28,066 bases of DNA, taken from IMCC26256 sp037146835. Its GTDB lineage: Bacteria > Actinomycetota > Acidimicrobiia > IMCC26256. Within the stretch, counting starts at the first letter, position 1. Each line of letters begins with the position of its first letter. The stretch is taken from assembly GCA_037146835.1 (NCBI GenBank), contig JBAWWI010000020.1, positions 1-28,066 of the forward strand, read 5' to 3'. The notes below the pieces were generated by a model that did no database searches, had not been told where the DNA came from, and worked only from the letters and a program-made list of their open reading frames with translations. Shown here one piece after another: positions 1-7,295 of this stretch. The position numbers were made by a program, and so were the translations under genes.

Positions 1-1
1 T

Positions 2-31
2 GTAGTTCCTAATGCTGTAGTTCCTAATGCT
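2..31 (+). repeat. Tandem 15-base direct repeat inside priA
   Basis: The unit gtagttcctaatgct occurs twice back to back and is followed by gta-cct, the start of a third degenerate copy. In the priA frame it encodes VVPNA-VVPNA-VP. It is in frame and in a position expected to be a linker before the degenerate helicase lobe, so it is probably a recent slippage duplication in a disordered segment. It may continue to the left of the window. Confidence 0.8.
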
Positions 32-1573
32 GTACCTGCATCCTCCATTGGCGAAGCAGGATTGGTGAGCGGCGGGGAGGCCGAGGAGAGGCTTCGTGTA
101 ATCGCGTGGCCCCCTTCGATGGACCGGCGTCCGCTCATAGATGGGCTGCTCCCTGAATCGGGATCGAGCATCGTGATAGTTCCAGATGTTGGACGTCTCA
201 ATAGCCTCATCAAATACTTAACGCGCGCAGGGCGCGTGGTGCATGTGATGCACGCAACTCGGTCAGCGGCTGAGCGCACACTCGCATGGTCAGAGGCTCG
301 AAACGGTAACTGCGTGATCGTCGGGGGTAGGGGGGCGGTATGGGCTCCGGTTCCAGATCTTGCAGCGATGATTGTTCTCGACGAGTCTGATGACGCTTTG
401 CAGGAGGAGAGATCGCCAACTTGGCATGCCCGAGATGTAGCGATTGAACGGGCTCGACGCTCCGGTGTCGCTTGCACGCTCGTAGCGGCTATCCCAAGCG
501 CTATCGCAGTCTCGTTAGTTGGGTCCGTGGAGCGCCCAGATCACTCAGATGAACTTGCTGGGTGGGCTCGCGTGGAGGTTGTGGATCTCCGCGATGAGGC
601 GCCAGGGCAGGGACTCCTCACCGATGCGCTCGCTAAGGCTCTGCATAGATGCGTAGATGCTGGCGAGCGGGCACTTCTAGTAATGAATCGCAAGGGAAGG
701 GCTCGATTGCTCGCATGCGGTGCATGTAGCGAATTGGCACGATGTGAAGGTTGCGGAGCTGCAGTTGTAGAGGTGCAGTCTGAGCTGACCGTTGTTCCGC
801 TTTCGAATGAAGTTGCGACTTCTGAGGTCTCTAGTAGCGAAGTTTCAAGGTCACTTCAATGCCCAGTCTGCTCGACTTCGCGCCCTTGGCTCTGCGCTGG
901 ATGTGGGAGCACGCGATTGCGCGTTCTACGTAGCGGTGTTAGTCGGATACGCGATGATCTAGCGGCGCTTCTTCCACGCGCAACCGTGTTGGATGTCGAT
1001 GCATCAACCGAGGTCGACCTAGCTGCACTTAGAGACGCAGATGTGCTCGTCGGCACGGAGGCAGTGTTGCATCGTGCACCACATGATCGACCGGTAGGGC
1101 TAGTTGCGTTTCTAGATCTCGATCAAGAGTTATTGGCGCCGCGTCACAGGGCCGCCGAGCAGTCTGCGACATTGCTTGCGCGCTCCGCACGTCTCTTGGG
1201 TCCGCGGTCTGAGGCAAGGCGATTGCTGCTGCAGACTCGGCTCCCAGAGCATGATGTAATTCGGGCCGTGAGTGAAGCCGATCCATCGATTGCTTGGGTT
1301 TCAGAGACAAAACGGCGCGGGTCTCTTAGTTATCCTCCTTTTGGAGCATTGGCGCAGCTGCGCGGCGTGGAGGAGGCGGTGACCTATGCAGCTAACACGC
1401 TCCGAACCTCCGCTGGAGTCACTGTCCTTGGCCCGGTTCCAAGTGGGGCATCGTTTGAGTGCCTTGTTCGATGCTCCGATTCTGAGGCCTTATCTGGAGC
1501 GCTCCTGGCTGTGGTTGCAGCGGCGCGTGCCCTAGGGCGCATGCGCGTTGAGGTTGACCCCGCACGAGTCTGA
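2..1573 (+). CDS. priA: Primosomal protein N' (PriA), ATPase-degenerate actinobacterial type, 5' end outside window
   Basis: Replication-restart protein that binds branched DNA and helps reload the replisome. The frame is open to the left edge, so the N-terminal DNA-binding part is missing here and the TTG at 62 is not the true start. Counting from 62, residues 36-150 align with the first PriA helicase lobe, but there is no GxGKT Walker A and the DEEH box reads LDESDD (106-111). The zinc module has all eight cysteines: C219, C222, C228, C231, C267, C270, C278 and C281. A Ser/Glu/Val-rich insertion (about 239-264) separates the two halves of that module. The C-terminal lobe keeps recognisable PriA spacing (VLVGTEAVLHR, LSYPPFGALAQLRG, VLGPVP, final VEVDP). 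Known family: actinobacterial PriA has lost ATPase motifs. It lies 48 bases upstream of def, the usual PriA-Def-Fmt neighbourhood. Confidence 0.9.
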   Translation, partial: VVPNAVVPNAVPASSIGEAGLVSGGEAEERLRVIAWPPSMDRRPLIDGLLPESGSSIVIVPDVGRLNSLIKYLTRAGRVVHVMHATRSAAERTLAWSEARNGNCVIVGGRGAVWAPVPDLAAMIVLDESDDALQEERSPTWHARDVAIERARRSGVACTLVAAIPSAIAVSLVGSVERPDHSDELAGWARVEVVDLRDEAPGQGLLTDALAKALHRCVDAGERALLVMNRKGRARLLACGACSELARCEGCGAAVVEVQSELTVVPLSNEVATSEVSSSEVSRSLQCPVCSTSRPWLCAGCGSTRLRVLRSGVSRIRDDLAALLPRATVLDVDASTEVDLAALRDADVLVGTEAVLHRAPHDRPVGLVAFLDLDQELLAPRHRAAEQSATLLARSARLLGPRSEARRLLLQTRLPEHDVIRAVSEADPSIAWVSETKRRGSLSYPPFGALAQLRGVEEAVTYAANTLRTSAGVTVLGPVPSGASFECLVRCSDSEALSGALLAVVAAARALGRMRVEVDPARV

Positions 1574-1621
1574 TGAATTGCTGTGCCGAGCTTGGATGGG
1601 CTCGCTGGTATCCTTGGGGAT

Positions 1622-2143
1622 ATGACCACCTTCTCAATTCGTCAGATCGGCGACCCAGTACTGCGCGAACGCTCCGATGATGTAACCGATATTGACGGTG
1701 CACTTGCATCAAGCGTCGAGGTAATGGTCAAGACAATGTATGACGCTCCTGGCGGCGGTCTCGCTGCACCTCAGGTTGGAATCACAAAGCGCTACTTCGT
1801 TTTTCATGATGACGACTCAGAGACGGCGCTCGTAGCGATCAATCCTGAGATTGTCGAGGAGCGCGGCGAGTGTGAGTGGACCGAGGGGTGCCTCTCCATC
1901 CCCGATATTGGATTCACGATCGTGCGCCCCGAGTTTGTAACTCTCAAAGCGCTTGATATCGACGGCAATGAGTTCTTCATCGAGGCTGACGACTACATGG
2001 GGCGTATGTTCCAGCACGAACTCGATCACCTCAATGGTGTTCTCGCAATTGACCGAGTTGATAAAGAGCAGCGTAAACACATAATGCGGTTACTTCATGA
2101 GCGCGATTTGGTTTCTCCTGCGCCGGCGAATCCGTTCGGCTGA
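1622..2143 (+). CDS. def: Peptide deformylase
   Basis: Removes the formyl group from the N-terminal methionine of new proteins; metalloenzyme of the cytoplasm. All three family motifs are present in the 173-residue protein: GGGLAAPQ (44-51), EGCLS (88-92, metal ligand C90) and HELDH (132-136, two His ligands and catalytic Glu). The ATG at 1622 is chosen over an upstream GTG at 1583 because MTTFSIRQIGDPVLRE matches the usual N-terminus and GGGGA lies just upstream. Its partner fmt starts 12 bases after its stop, so formylation and deformylation are co-transcribed. Confidence 0.96.
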   Translation: MTTFSIRQIGDPVLRERSDDVTDIDGALASSVEVMVKTMYDAPGGGLAAPQVGITKRYFVFHDDDSETALVAINPEIVEERGECEWTEGCLSIPDIGFTIVRPEFVTLKALDIDGNEFFIEADDYMGRMFQHELDHLNGVLAIDRVDKEQRKHIMRLLHERDLVSPAPANPFG

Positions 2144-2155
2144 GAGCCGGACTCG

Positions 2156-3037
2156 GTGCGTATCGTCTATTTCGGAACCCCAAGTGATGCCGTACCAGCC
2201 CTTCAGGCGCTAGTTGCCTCTGGCAATGATGTGGCTTTAGTTGTAACTCAGCCGGATCGCCGACGCGGTCGAGGATCAGAGTTAACTCCTAGCCCTGTTA
2301 AGCAGGCTGCGGCGGAGTTAGGGCTAACGGTGGCAACCCCTGAGAAGCCCGATGAGATTATTGACGACTTGCGCGCTATCGGTGCCGAGGTTGGGGTCGT
2401 AGTCGCGTATGGAGAGATTCTCTCGGATGCGGTGCTTGCATCTGCAGGTAGCGGTTTTATCAATATCCACTTCTCGCTTCTGCCGCGTTGGAGAGGGGCG
2501 GCGCCTGTTGAGCGCGCCATGCTCGCCGGCGATTCTGAAACGGGAGTGCAGGTAATGGAGGTCGTCTCGGCATTAGATGCTGGCGGTATCTACGCATCAG
2601 AGAGAACCCCTATCGGCTCCACAGAGACTGCCGGAGATCTTCGCGAGCGTCTAGTGGCGATGGGCGCCGAGTTAGTTGTGAAGACGCTGCCTATTGTCCC
2701 GACAACTACGCCCTCTCCACAGGAAGGGGAGAGCACTTACGCGGCGAAACTAAAAGTCGAGGAGTTTGAGATTGATCTCTCCCGCACTGCTCAAGAGATT
2801 GACCTACTAGTGCGAGCAGGTAACCCGCGCCCGGGTGCTTGGCTAATGCATGAGGGGGCGCGACTCAAGGTATGGAGTGGCGCTCTGGTGAGTGATGCGG
2901 ATTTCTCTGGGATTGATGGAGAGAATGCAACGAAAGACAGTTTGAGATTTGTACCGGTTGAGGTTCAACCAGAGGGGCGCGCACGAATGTCGTATGCAGC
3001 CTGGTGCGCTGGATACAAAGGAACGCCACCGTGGTAG
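2156..3037 (+). CDS. fmt: Methionyl-tRNA formyltransferase
   Basis: Transfers a formyl group from 10-formyltetrahydrofolate to initiator Met-tRNA. The N-terminal Rossmann domain opens with MRIVYFGTPS. The catalytic set is intact: N103 and H105 in INIHFSLLPRWRGAAP, and D141 in SALDAGG. A linker and a C-terminal OB-type domain follow (about 195-293). At 293 residues it is a little shorter than the E. coli enzyme (315), the difference being mostly at the C-terminus. The start is GTG. The 3' end overlaps the start of rsmB by 7 bases, indicating translational coupling. Confidence 0.96.
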   Translation: MRIVYFGTPSDAVPALQALVASGNDVALVVTQPDRRRGRGSELTPSPVKQAAAELGLTVATPEKPDEIIDDLRAIGAEVGVVVAYGEILSDAVLASAGSGFINIHFSLLPRWRGAAPVERAMLAGDSETGVQVMEVVSALDAGGIYASERTPIGSTETAGDLRERLVAMGAELVVKTLPIVPTTTPSPQEGESTYAAKLKVEEFEIDLSRTAQEIDLLVRAGNPRPGAWLMHEGARLKVWSGALVSDADFSGIDGENATKDSLRFVPVEVQPEGRARMSYAAWCAGYKGTPPW

Positions 3038-4551
3038 AGCGCGATGACAGTCAGAGTGCAGTTAGTCAGGGTGCAGGTAGTCAGAGCAGGCGCAGCCAAG
3101 GCAAACGCGGCGGCTACGGCGGAGGCGCTAGTGCTGACGGTGGTAGAGGGCAAGACGGTAGAAGCGGGCAGGGCGGCAGCGGGTCGAGTAGAGGCAGCAG
3201 CGCTAGTGGGGGTGGCGCGCGCGGTAACCAGAAGAAGGCCCCCGAGCGCAATGCCCGCGATCTAGCGCTTGAGGCGATGCTGCGCGTTGAGAATGGAGCT
3301 TTTTCACATGTGCTCATGCCCTCGATGCTTCGAACCTCAACTCTCGCCCCAATCGATCGTGCGCAGGTAACAAATCTTGTCTACAGCACACTGCGCGGGC
3401 GCGGGCGTGTCGATTACTTACTCTCCAAGGTTCTCGATCGGCCTCTCGACGCGATTGAGCAGCCGGTAGTCGCAGGGCTTCGTCTCGGTGTGCAGGAACT
3501 ACTAAATGGAGTTGCACCACACGCTGCGGTCGGTGAGACAGTGGAGTCAATTGGTCGTCGCCGTCCGATGGCTAAGGGTTTTGCAAATGGAGTGCTGCGT
3601 TCTGTGAGTCGACTCGGCCCGGAGTGGCCATGGCCAGAGGGCGACTCCGATGCTGCGGTTGCGATTCGTACCTCGCACCCCGAGTGGCTAGTGGCGCGTC
3701 TGCGCGCCGATCTAGGCCACGAACTTGCTGCCAGCGTATTGGATGCCAATGACACGGTGCCCGGGGTAACTCTTCGGCTCAATCCGCGTTTCTCAACTCT
3801 CGATGAGTTGATCGACGACCTAGAGGACGCAGGCGTGACCGTTGAGCGTGGCCGCCTAATGCCGAACGCCTTGGTTGTAAGTGGCACTGGCGATCCACGA
3901 ACGCTCCCTGCTGTAAGCGAGGGCCGAGCAACTCCACAGGATGAGGCGAGCCAGGCAGTAGCGATGGCAATCGGCGCGCTACCCGGGGAGAGGATTCTTG
4001 ATATCTGCTCAGCCCCAGGTGGAAAGACGACTGCGATTGCAGAGGCGATGGGGGATAACGGCTTTATCCTCGCTGGTGACCGATACGCAGGGCGAGTGCG
4101 GTTGGTGATGGATGGTGCCGAGCGTCTCGGACTCGTCTCAATCCACACATTCGTTGGTGATGCACGTGATGTGCCGATCGCTCCTGCCTCCTTCGACCGT
4201 GTATTGCTAGATGCCCCGTGCTCTGGTCTCGGAGTGCTTCGCCGCCGTGCCGAGGCGCGCTGGCGCATTTCACCTGACGATCCTGAGGTGCTCGGAAAAC
4301 TTCAACAAGAGATGCTTCTTGAGGCATCGCGTTTGGTTAAGCCAGGCGGGCTTCTTGCCTACTCAGTCTGCACGCTTAGTAGTGATGAGACGATTGAAGT
4401 AGATAAGTGGGCCCAGAGTGCTCTACCAAATTTCGAGGCGCAACCAACTCCGGCAGCACCGTGGATCGCCCATGGGCGTGGGGCATTGCTCACCCCCGAT
4501 GCCGCAGGCACTGATGGAATGTATTTACTTCTTCTAAAGGCTCCGGAGTAG
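3031..4551 (+). CDS. rsmB: 16S rRNA (cytosine-C5)-methyltransferase RsmB/Sun with Gly/Ser/Arg-rich N-terminus
   Basis: SAM-dependent enzyme predicted to methylate C967 of 16S rRNA. I prefer GTG 3031 (506 aa) over GTG 3004 because AAAGGA (3017-3022) sits 8 bases before it. Residues 1-75 form a low-complexity tail rich in Gly, Ser, Arg and Gln. A NusB-like RNA-binding domain follows (about 76-200), then the Rossmann methyltransferase domain: motif I DICSAPGGKT (from 324), motif IV LDAPCSGLG with C397, and motif VI YSVCTLSS with the nucleophile C447. fmt-rsmB adjacency is conserved in actinobacteria. The tail is unusual for the family and may contact rRNA (inference). The gene converges with the DUF222-HNH remnant, 10 bases apart. 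Confidence 0.94.
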   Translation: MVERDDSQSAVSQGAGSQSRRSQGKRGGYGGGASADGGRGQDGRSGQGGSGSSRGSSASGGGARGNQKKAPERNARDLALEAMLRVENGAFSHVLMPSMLRTSTLAPIDRAQVTNLVYSTLRGRGRVDYLLSKVLDRPLDAIEQPVVAGLRLGVQELLNGVAPHAAVGETVESIGRRRPMAKGFANGVLRSVSRLGPEWPWPEGDSDAAVAIRTSHPEWLVARLRADLGHELAASVLDANDTVPGVTLRLNPRFSTLDELIDDLEDAGVTVERGRLMPNALVVSGTGDPRTLPAVSEGRATPQDEASQAVAMAIGALPGERILDICSAPGGKTTAIAEAMGDNGFILAGDRYAGRVRLVMDGAERLGLVSIHTFVGDARDVPIAPASFDRVLLDAPCSGLGVLRRRAEARWRISPDDPEVLGKLQQEMLLEASRLVKPGGLLAYSVCTLSSDETIEVDKWAQSALPNFEAQPTPAAPWIAHGRGALLTPDAAGTDGMYLLLLKAPE

Positions 4552-4561
4552 ACCCAACTCC

Positions 4562-5571
4562 TCAACCGGTATCCGGCGGGCCTCTCCACGCCCATCTAGC
4601 CTGTTCTGCTCCCTTACATAGCGTGCTCGCATCGCTGTACTGGTGAGCATCTACTCGCTCGAGACGGAAGCCCTCATGTGTTTTTTGGTGGTGATGGCGT
4701 CTGCAGAGTCTCACTAGATTCTCAAAACTCGCAGGCCCTCCCTCCGCGAAGGGCTTGATGTGATCTATCTCTAGACCGACGCTCATATCGCAGGTTGGTA
4801 CTTGGCAGACACGGTCGCGTTCCTCAACAGCTGTTCGCAATGGTGCAGGGATGCGTCAGCGGTGTAGGCCTCTGGTCTTTCATGTTCACCACTCTTGCGA
4901 GCTTCCTTAAAGATTTCGTCTTGTATTGGCTTGAGCGCGGCCATTACTAGCGCACCGTTAGCAGCAGTCATACGCCCTTTAACATTGAACGAACCATCAA
5001 GATCAGTCCACGACTTGAAGTAGCGACTCTTGTGTACCTGACGGTGTCTCTCTGCCTCATCGGTGGCGGCTGCAACTACGCGAGATGATGCATCACGAAG
5101 ATCGCGCACCGTGTCATGTTTTGCGAGGTTTAAGAGTTGAGTCTCCGTATTAGGTGCAACGATTGCACCGCGCGCTACCTCGACAGCCTGTGCGTTGGAG
5201 AGAGTGCCGTTTCTTAACGCAGCCTGAGTAACCGGAAGGTGCTGAAGTTGATTAGCAAGCACGACCACTGACTGGGCTTCATACTGAGGGCAGTCTGTCT
5301 CCGAGCTAAGCCACTCTGAAATACTCTTCGCGCCCTCGCCCTTCCAACCGTTGGTGCGCTCAACCTGGCCCACGCCGACGGTTCGGAGCGAGTCTCCAGT
5401 GCGGCGTATTTCGTCGCCGATCCCTACCAATCGGGCAGACGCCTTGCCGTCGAGAGCATCAACCTCGATACGCGAAGCGACCTCAACTAGGTGGGAATGG
5501 GCTGCGATAAGTTCATCGAACATATGTTCGATTATAAAGTGGGGGTGTGACACGCTTGATCCCTCAGGCAT
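4562..5571 (-). pseudogene. Broken DUF222-HNH endonuclease (13E12-repeat type): internal deletion plus frameshift
   Basis: An intact member would have a DUF222 helical region, a variable linker and a C-terminal HNH nuclease. Here the DUF222 part runs from 5571 (or ATG 5523, MFDELIAAHSHLVEVASR) down to about 4850, ending in RPEAYTADAS. The HNH part is in another frame, from about 4849 down to 4562: PAPLRTAVEERDRVCQVP, then LEIDHIKPFAEGGP, then NLVRLCRRHHHQKTHEGF. At the junction (about 4845-4852) YTADA passes directly into the segment just before HNH. From family knowledge roughly 80-110 residues are usually found between these points, so the middle looks deleted, leaving a shifted frame. The DUF222 frame runs on to a stop at 4783, giving a 262-residue protein with no nuclease. 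HNH residues look intact but are not expressed in frame. A programmed shift is unlikely because the linker is missing. Confidence 0.85.
5531..5536 (-). promoter_or_regulatory. Candidate -10 box for a leaderless DUF222-HNH transcript
   Basis: Read on the minus strand this is a perfect TATAAT, ending 7 bases before the ATG at 5523. That spacing would place transcription start at or next to the start codon, giving a leaderless mRNA, which is common in actinobacteria. It would make ATG 5523 the start rather than ATG 5571. No clear -35 box is visible, so this is suggestive only. Confidence 0.4.
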
Positions 5572-5681
5572 CAGCCGTCTGGCATTTCTTCAATCGAGAC
5601 TTTGGAGAGCCCAGGAGTGTGAGAGAACTTGGAGCCCAGCCCACAAGCAACCGCACATGTCGCGGATAGCCTCACCACACG

Positions 5682-6338
5682 ATGAGTCAAAAAATTGCTC
5701 CCTCAATCCTTGCTGCAGACTTTGCCCGACTCGGTGCAGAGGTAGAGGCAGTTCGTGCTGGTTGTGATCTGCTGCATGTAGATGTCATGGACGGGCACTT
5801 TGTTCCAAACCTCTCGCTCGGCCCTGCAGTTGTGGAGTCGTTGCGACGAGTCACTGATCTGCATCTCGATGTACATCTCATGATTGATAATCCTGCAGAG
5901 TTCATCACGCCTTTTGCCAACGCTGGGGCTGACAACATCACAGTTCATGTTGAGCTTGGCGATCCGCGCCCAATGTTCGAGGAGATGCGCAGACTCAAAG
6001 TCGGGGTTGGGCTTGTGCTCAATCCAGAGACGCCGCTCGATGCAGTGATTCCGTATCTTGAAGAGATTGACGTGCTGCTATTTATGAGTGTTAACCCAGG
6101 ATTCGGCGGGCAGGCATTCATACCTGAAGTTCTTGAGAAGGTTGCCCGCGCCCGTGCGATTGTTGACGAGCGCGGACTCGATCTCGAACTTGAGATTGAT
6201 GGTGGAATTACCGCGGAGAACGCTTTCATCGCCGCTCAGGCAGGTGCCGACATTCTCGTCGCGGGTAGCGCTGTATTCCGTGCGCCAGATTCACTCGCTG
6301 CCGCGCACGCAATCCGCGCAGCAGCATGGCCCACCTGA
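5682..6338 (+). CDS. rpe: Ribulose-phosphate 3-epimerase
   Basis: Interconverts ribulose-5-phosphate and xylulose-5-phosphate in the pentose phosphate pathway. The 218-residue TIM barrel has the standard signatures: APSILAADF (6-14), HVDVMDGHFVPN with H32 and D34, VHLMIDNP with H65, SVNPGFGGQAF (136-146), EIDGGI with D173 and a phosphate-binding AGSAVFR (194-200). The ATG follows a weak ribosome-binding region. Its substrate ribulose-5-phosphate is also the substrate of RibBA downstream, which fits the conserved rpe-rib neighbourhood. It is divergent from the DUF222-HNH remnant. Confidence 0.95.
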   Translation: MSQKIAPSILAADFARLGAEVEAVRAGCDLLHVDVMDGHFVPNLSLGPAVVESLRRVTDLHLDVHLMIDNPAEFITPFANAGADNITVHVELGDPRPMFEEMRRLKVGVGLVLNPETPLDAVIPYLEEIDVLLFMSVNPGFGGQAFIPEVLEKVARARAIVDERGLDLELEIDGGITAENAFIAAQAGADILVAGSAVFRAPDSLAAAHAIRAAAWPT

Positions 6339-6344
6339 CGACTG

Positions 6345-6824
6345 ATGCAGCGCGCAAGAGTCCTCACCGTCTCTGACGGAGTTACAGCAGGGGAGCGTGA
6401 AGATCTCTCGGGCCCAGCCCTCTGCGAGCGCCTGAAGGCTGCGGGCTTCGATGTCGCAGCACCAGAAGTTGTAAGTGACGGCATCGAGGAGGTCGCTGCA
6501 GCGTTGCGCGAACTTGTTCGGGACTTTGCCGGTGTCGTGATCACAACCGGCGGTACAGGATTCGGGCCGCGCGACTTAACGCCCGAGGGCACACGGCTTG
6601 TTATTGAGAGAGAAGCGCCAGGGTTCATGGAGGCCATCAGGCGCGCATCTGATGAAGGTGGTCGAGGCTTTGGGGTGCTCTCCCGTGGCGTGGCCGGGGC
6701 AACAGGCGCTGCACTGATCATCAATACGCCTGGCTCTCTTAAAGGATCCATTGAGGCCTTGGAGACGATTCTGCCGTCAATCCCACATGCTCTCGAGCTC
6801 TTATCTGGTGGCTCACCCCACTGA
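6345..6824 (+). CDS. mog: MogA/MoaB-type molybdopterin adenylyltransferase
   Basis: Predicted to activate molybdopterin by adenylation before molybdenum insertion. The 159-residue protein is one MoCF-biosynthesis domain: RARVLTVSDGVTAGERED at the start, the diagnostic TTGGTGFGPRDLTPEGT (67-83), then VAGATGAALIINTPGS. Length fits the short actinobacterial Mog/MoaB proteins. Mog and MoaB cannot be told apart with confidence from sequence alone. It starts 6 bases after rpe, so it is likely co-transcribed. No other molybdenum-cofactor gene is in the window. Confidence 0.87.
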   Translation: MQRARVLTVSDGVTAGEREDLSGPALCERLKAAGFDVAAPEVVSDGIEEVAAALRELVRDFAGVVITTGGTGFGPRDLTPEGTRLVIEREAPGFMEAIRRASDEGGRGFGVLSRGVAGATGAALIINTPGSLKGSIEALETILPSIPHALELLSGGSPH

Positions 6825-6972
6825 CTCTGAGCTGATGACGCATCTCGGATTGCTCTCGGGAAAATTCGGCGAATGACCTGTTTACGTGTGAATTGGCTCC
6901 ATAAACACGCGTTCTTGCCAATAAATTGCCTGTGTTACGGTTACTAGTAGGTAATTAGATAGTTCATAGATA
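6825..6972. other. Intergenic leader region upstream of the riboflavin operon
   Basis: No open frame or homology seen. It becomes AT-rich towards the riboswitch (6912-6965). TTGCCA (6915-6920) and TTGCCT (6926-6931) could be -35-like, and TAGGTA (6948-6953) or TAGATA (6956-6961) -10-like, but no pair fits well. The rib promoter is expected here; I cannot place it precisely. With the riboswitch and its downstream leader this makes about 470 bases without a protein gene (6825-7295). Confidence 0.5.
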
Positions 6973-7121
6973 GCCCTCGGGGATCGGGTGTAAGTCCCGA
7001 CCGGCGGTGATCCTTGCCCCACATTTGTGTGGCTGGTAGCCCGCGAACCTGCCGCAGCCTGCGGCGGGCCGACTAGGTGAGACTCCTAGGCCGACGGTCA
7101 AAGTCCGGATGAAATGGGGGC
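6973..7121 (+). promoter_or_regulatory. FMN riboswitch aptamer (RFN element)
   Basis: Senses flavin mononucleotide and controls the riboflavin genes. Conserved RFN blocks occur in order: CGGGTGTAAGTCCCGACC then GGCGGTGATCC (to about 7013), TAGCCCGCGAACC (7037-7049), then GGTGAGACTCCTAGGCCGACGG and AGTCCGGATGAAAT up to 7115. The closing P1 helix can form between GCCCTC (6973-6978) and GGGGGC (7116-7121). An internal stem GCCGCAGCCTGCGGC (7051-7065) fills the variable arm. It lies about 175 bases upstream of ribD in the same direction, matching the genes it should regulate. Confidence 0.96.
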
Positions 7122-7211
7122 GACGGAGAGCTCGGGTCTAGGTGCGCGCAATTTTTGCGCTTCTGGCCTCATTTTCTCCTTCGTTGACGCGCTCCCTGAG
7201 GGTTAAGAGCG
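7111..7211 (+). promoter_or_regulatory. Probable expression platform of the FMN riboswitch
   Basis: Three structures can be drawn by eye. GAAATGGGG (7111-7119), which includes most of the P1 3' strand, can pair over nine bases (with G-U wobbles) with CCTCATTTT (7167-7175), so it excludes P1. The loop of that alternative stem contains the hairpin GCGCAA-TTT-TTGCGC (7146-7160). Further down CGCTC (7190-7194) pairs with GAGCG (7207-7211). No strong U-tract follows any hairpin, so a classic intrinsic terminator is not evident. Which state permits expression is not clear from sequence. Confidence 0.45.
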
Positions 7212-7295
7212 TTATTGGTGTCTCAAGACATGTCAGCGATTGTGGAGATTTTGGTGAACGAGAAGTTCGTCGACGAGCAGGTGATCGATTCACAG

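Noticed and set aside
2..31. Short repeats at the left edge as a CRISPR array
   Set aside because: The copies are contiguous with no spacers and are in frame inside priA.
62..64. TTG 62 as the true start of priA
   Set aside because: The frame is open upstream to base 2 and the protein lacks the N-terminal PriA domain, so the gene continues outside the window.
3414..4268. 284-codon minus-strand open frame
   Set aside because: It lies wholly inside rsmB, is a Ser/Arg/Thr/Pro-rich antisense artefact and has no recognisable motif.
4545..4561. Hairpin GGAGT/ACTCC between the converging rsmB and DUF222 genes as a terminator
   Set aside because: The stem is only five base pairs, spans the rsmB stop codon and has no U-tract on either strand.
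4562..5571. DUF222-HNH as a mobile element or homing endonuclease insertion
   Set aside because: No inverted repeats, target duplications or intron/intein context seen; these families are common dispersed genes in actinobacteria.
7146..7160. GCGCAA-TTT-TTGCGC as an intrinsic terminator of the riboswitch
   Set aside because: The stem is short and is followed by TTCTGG rather than a run of T; kept only as part of a possible expression platform.
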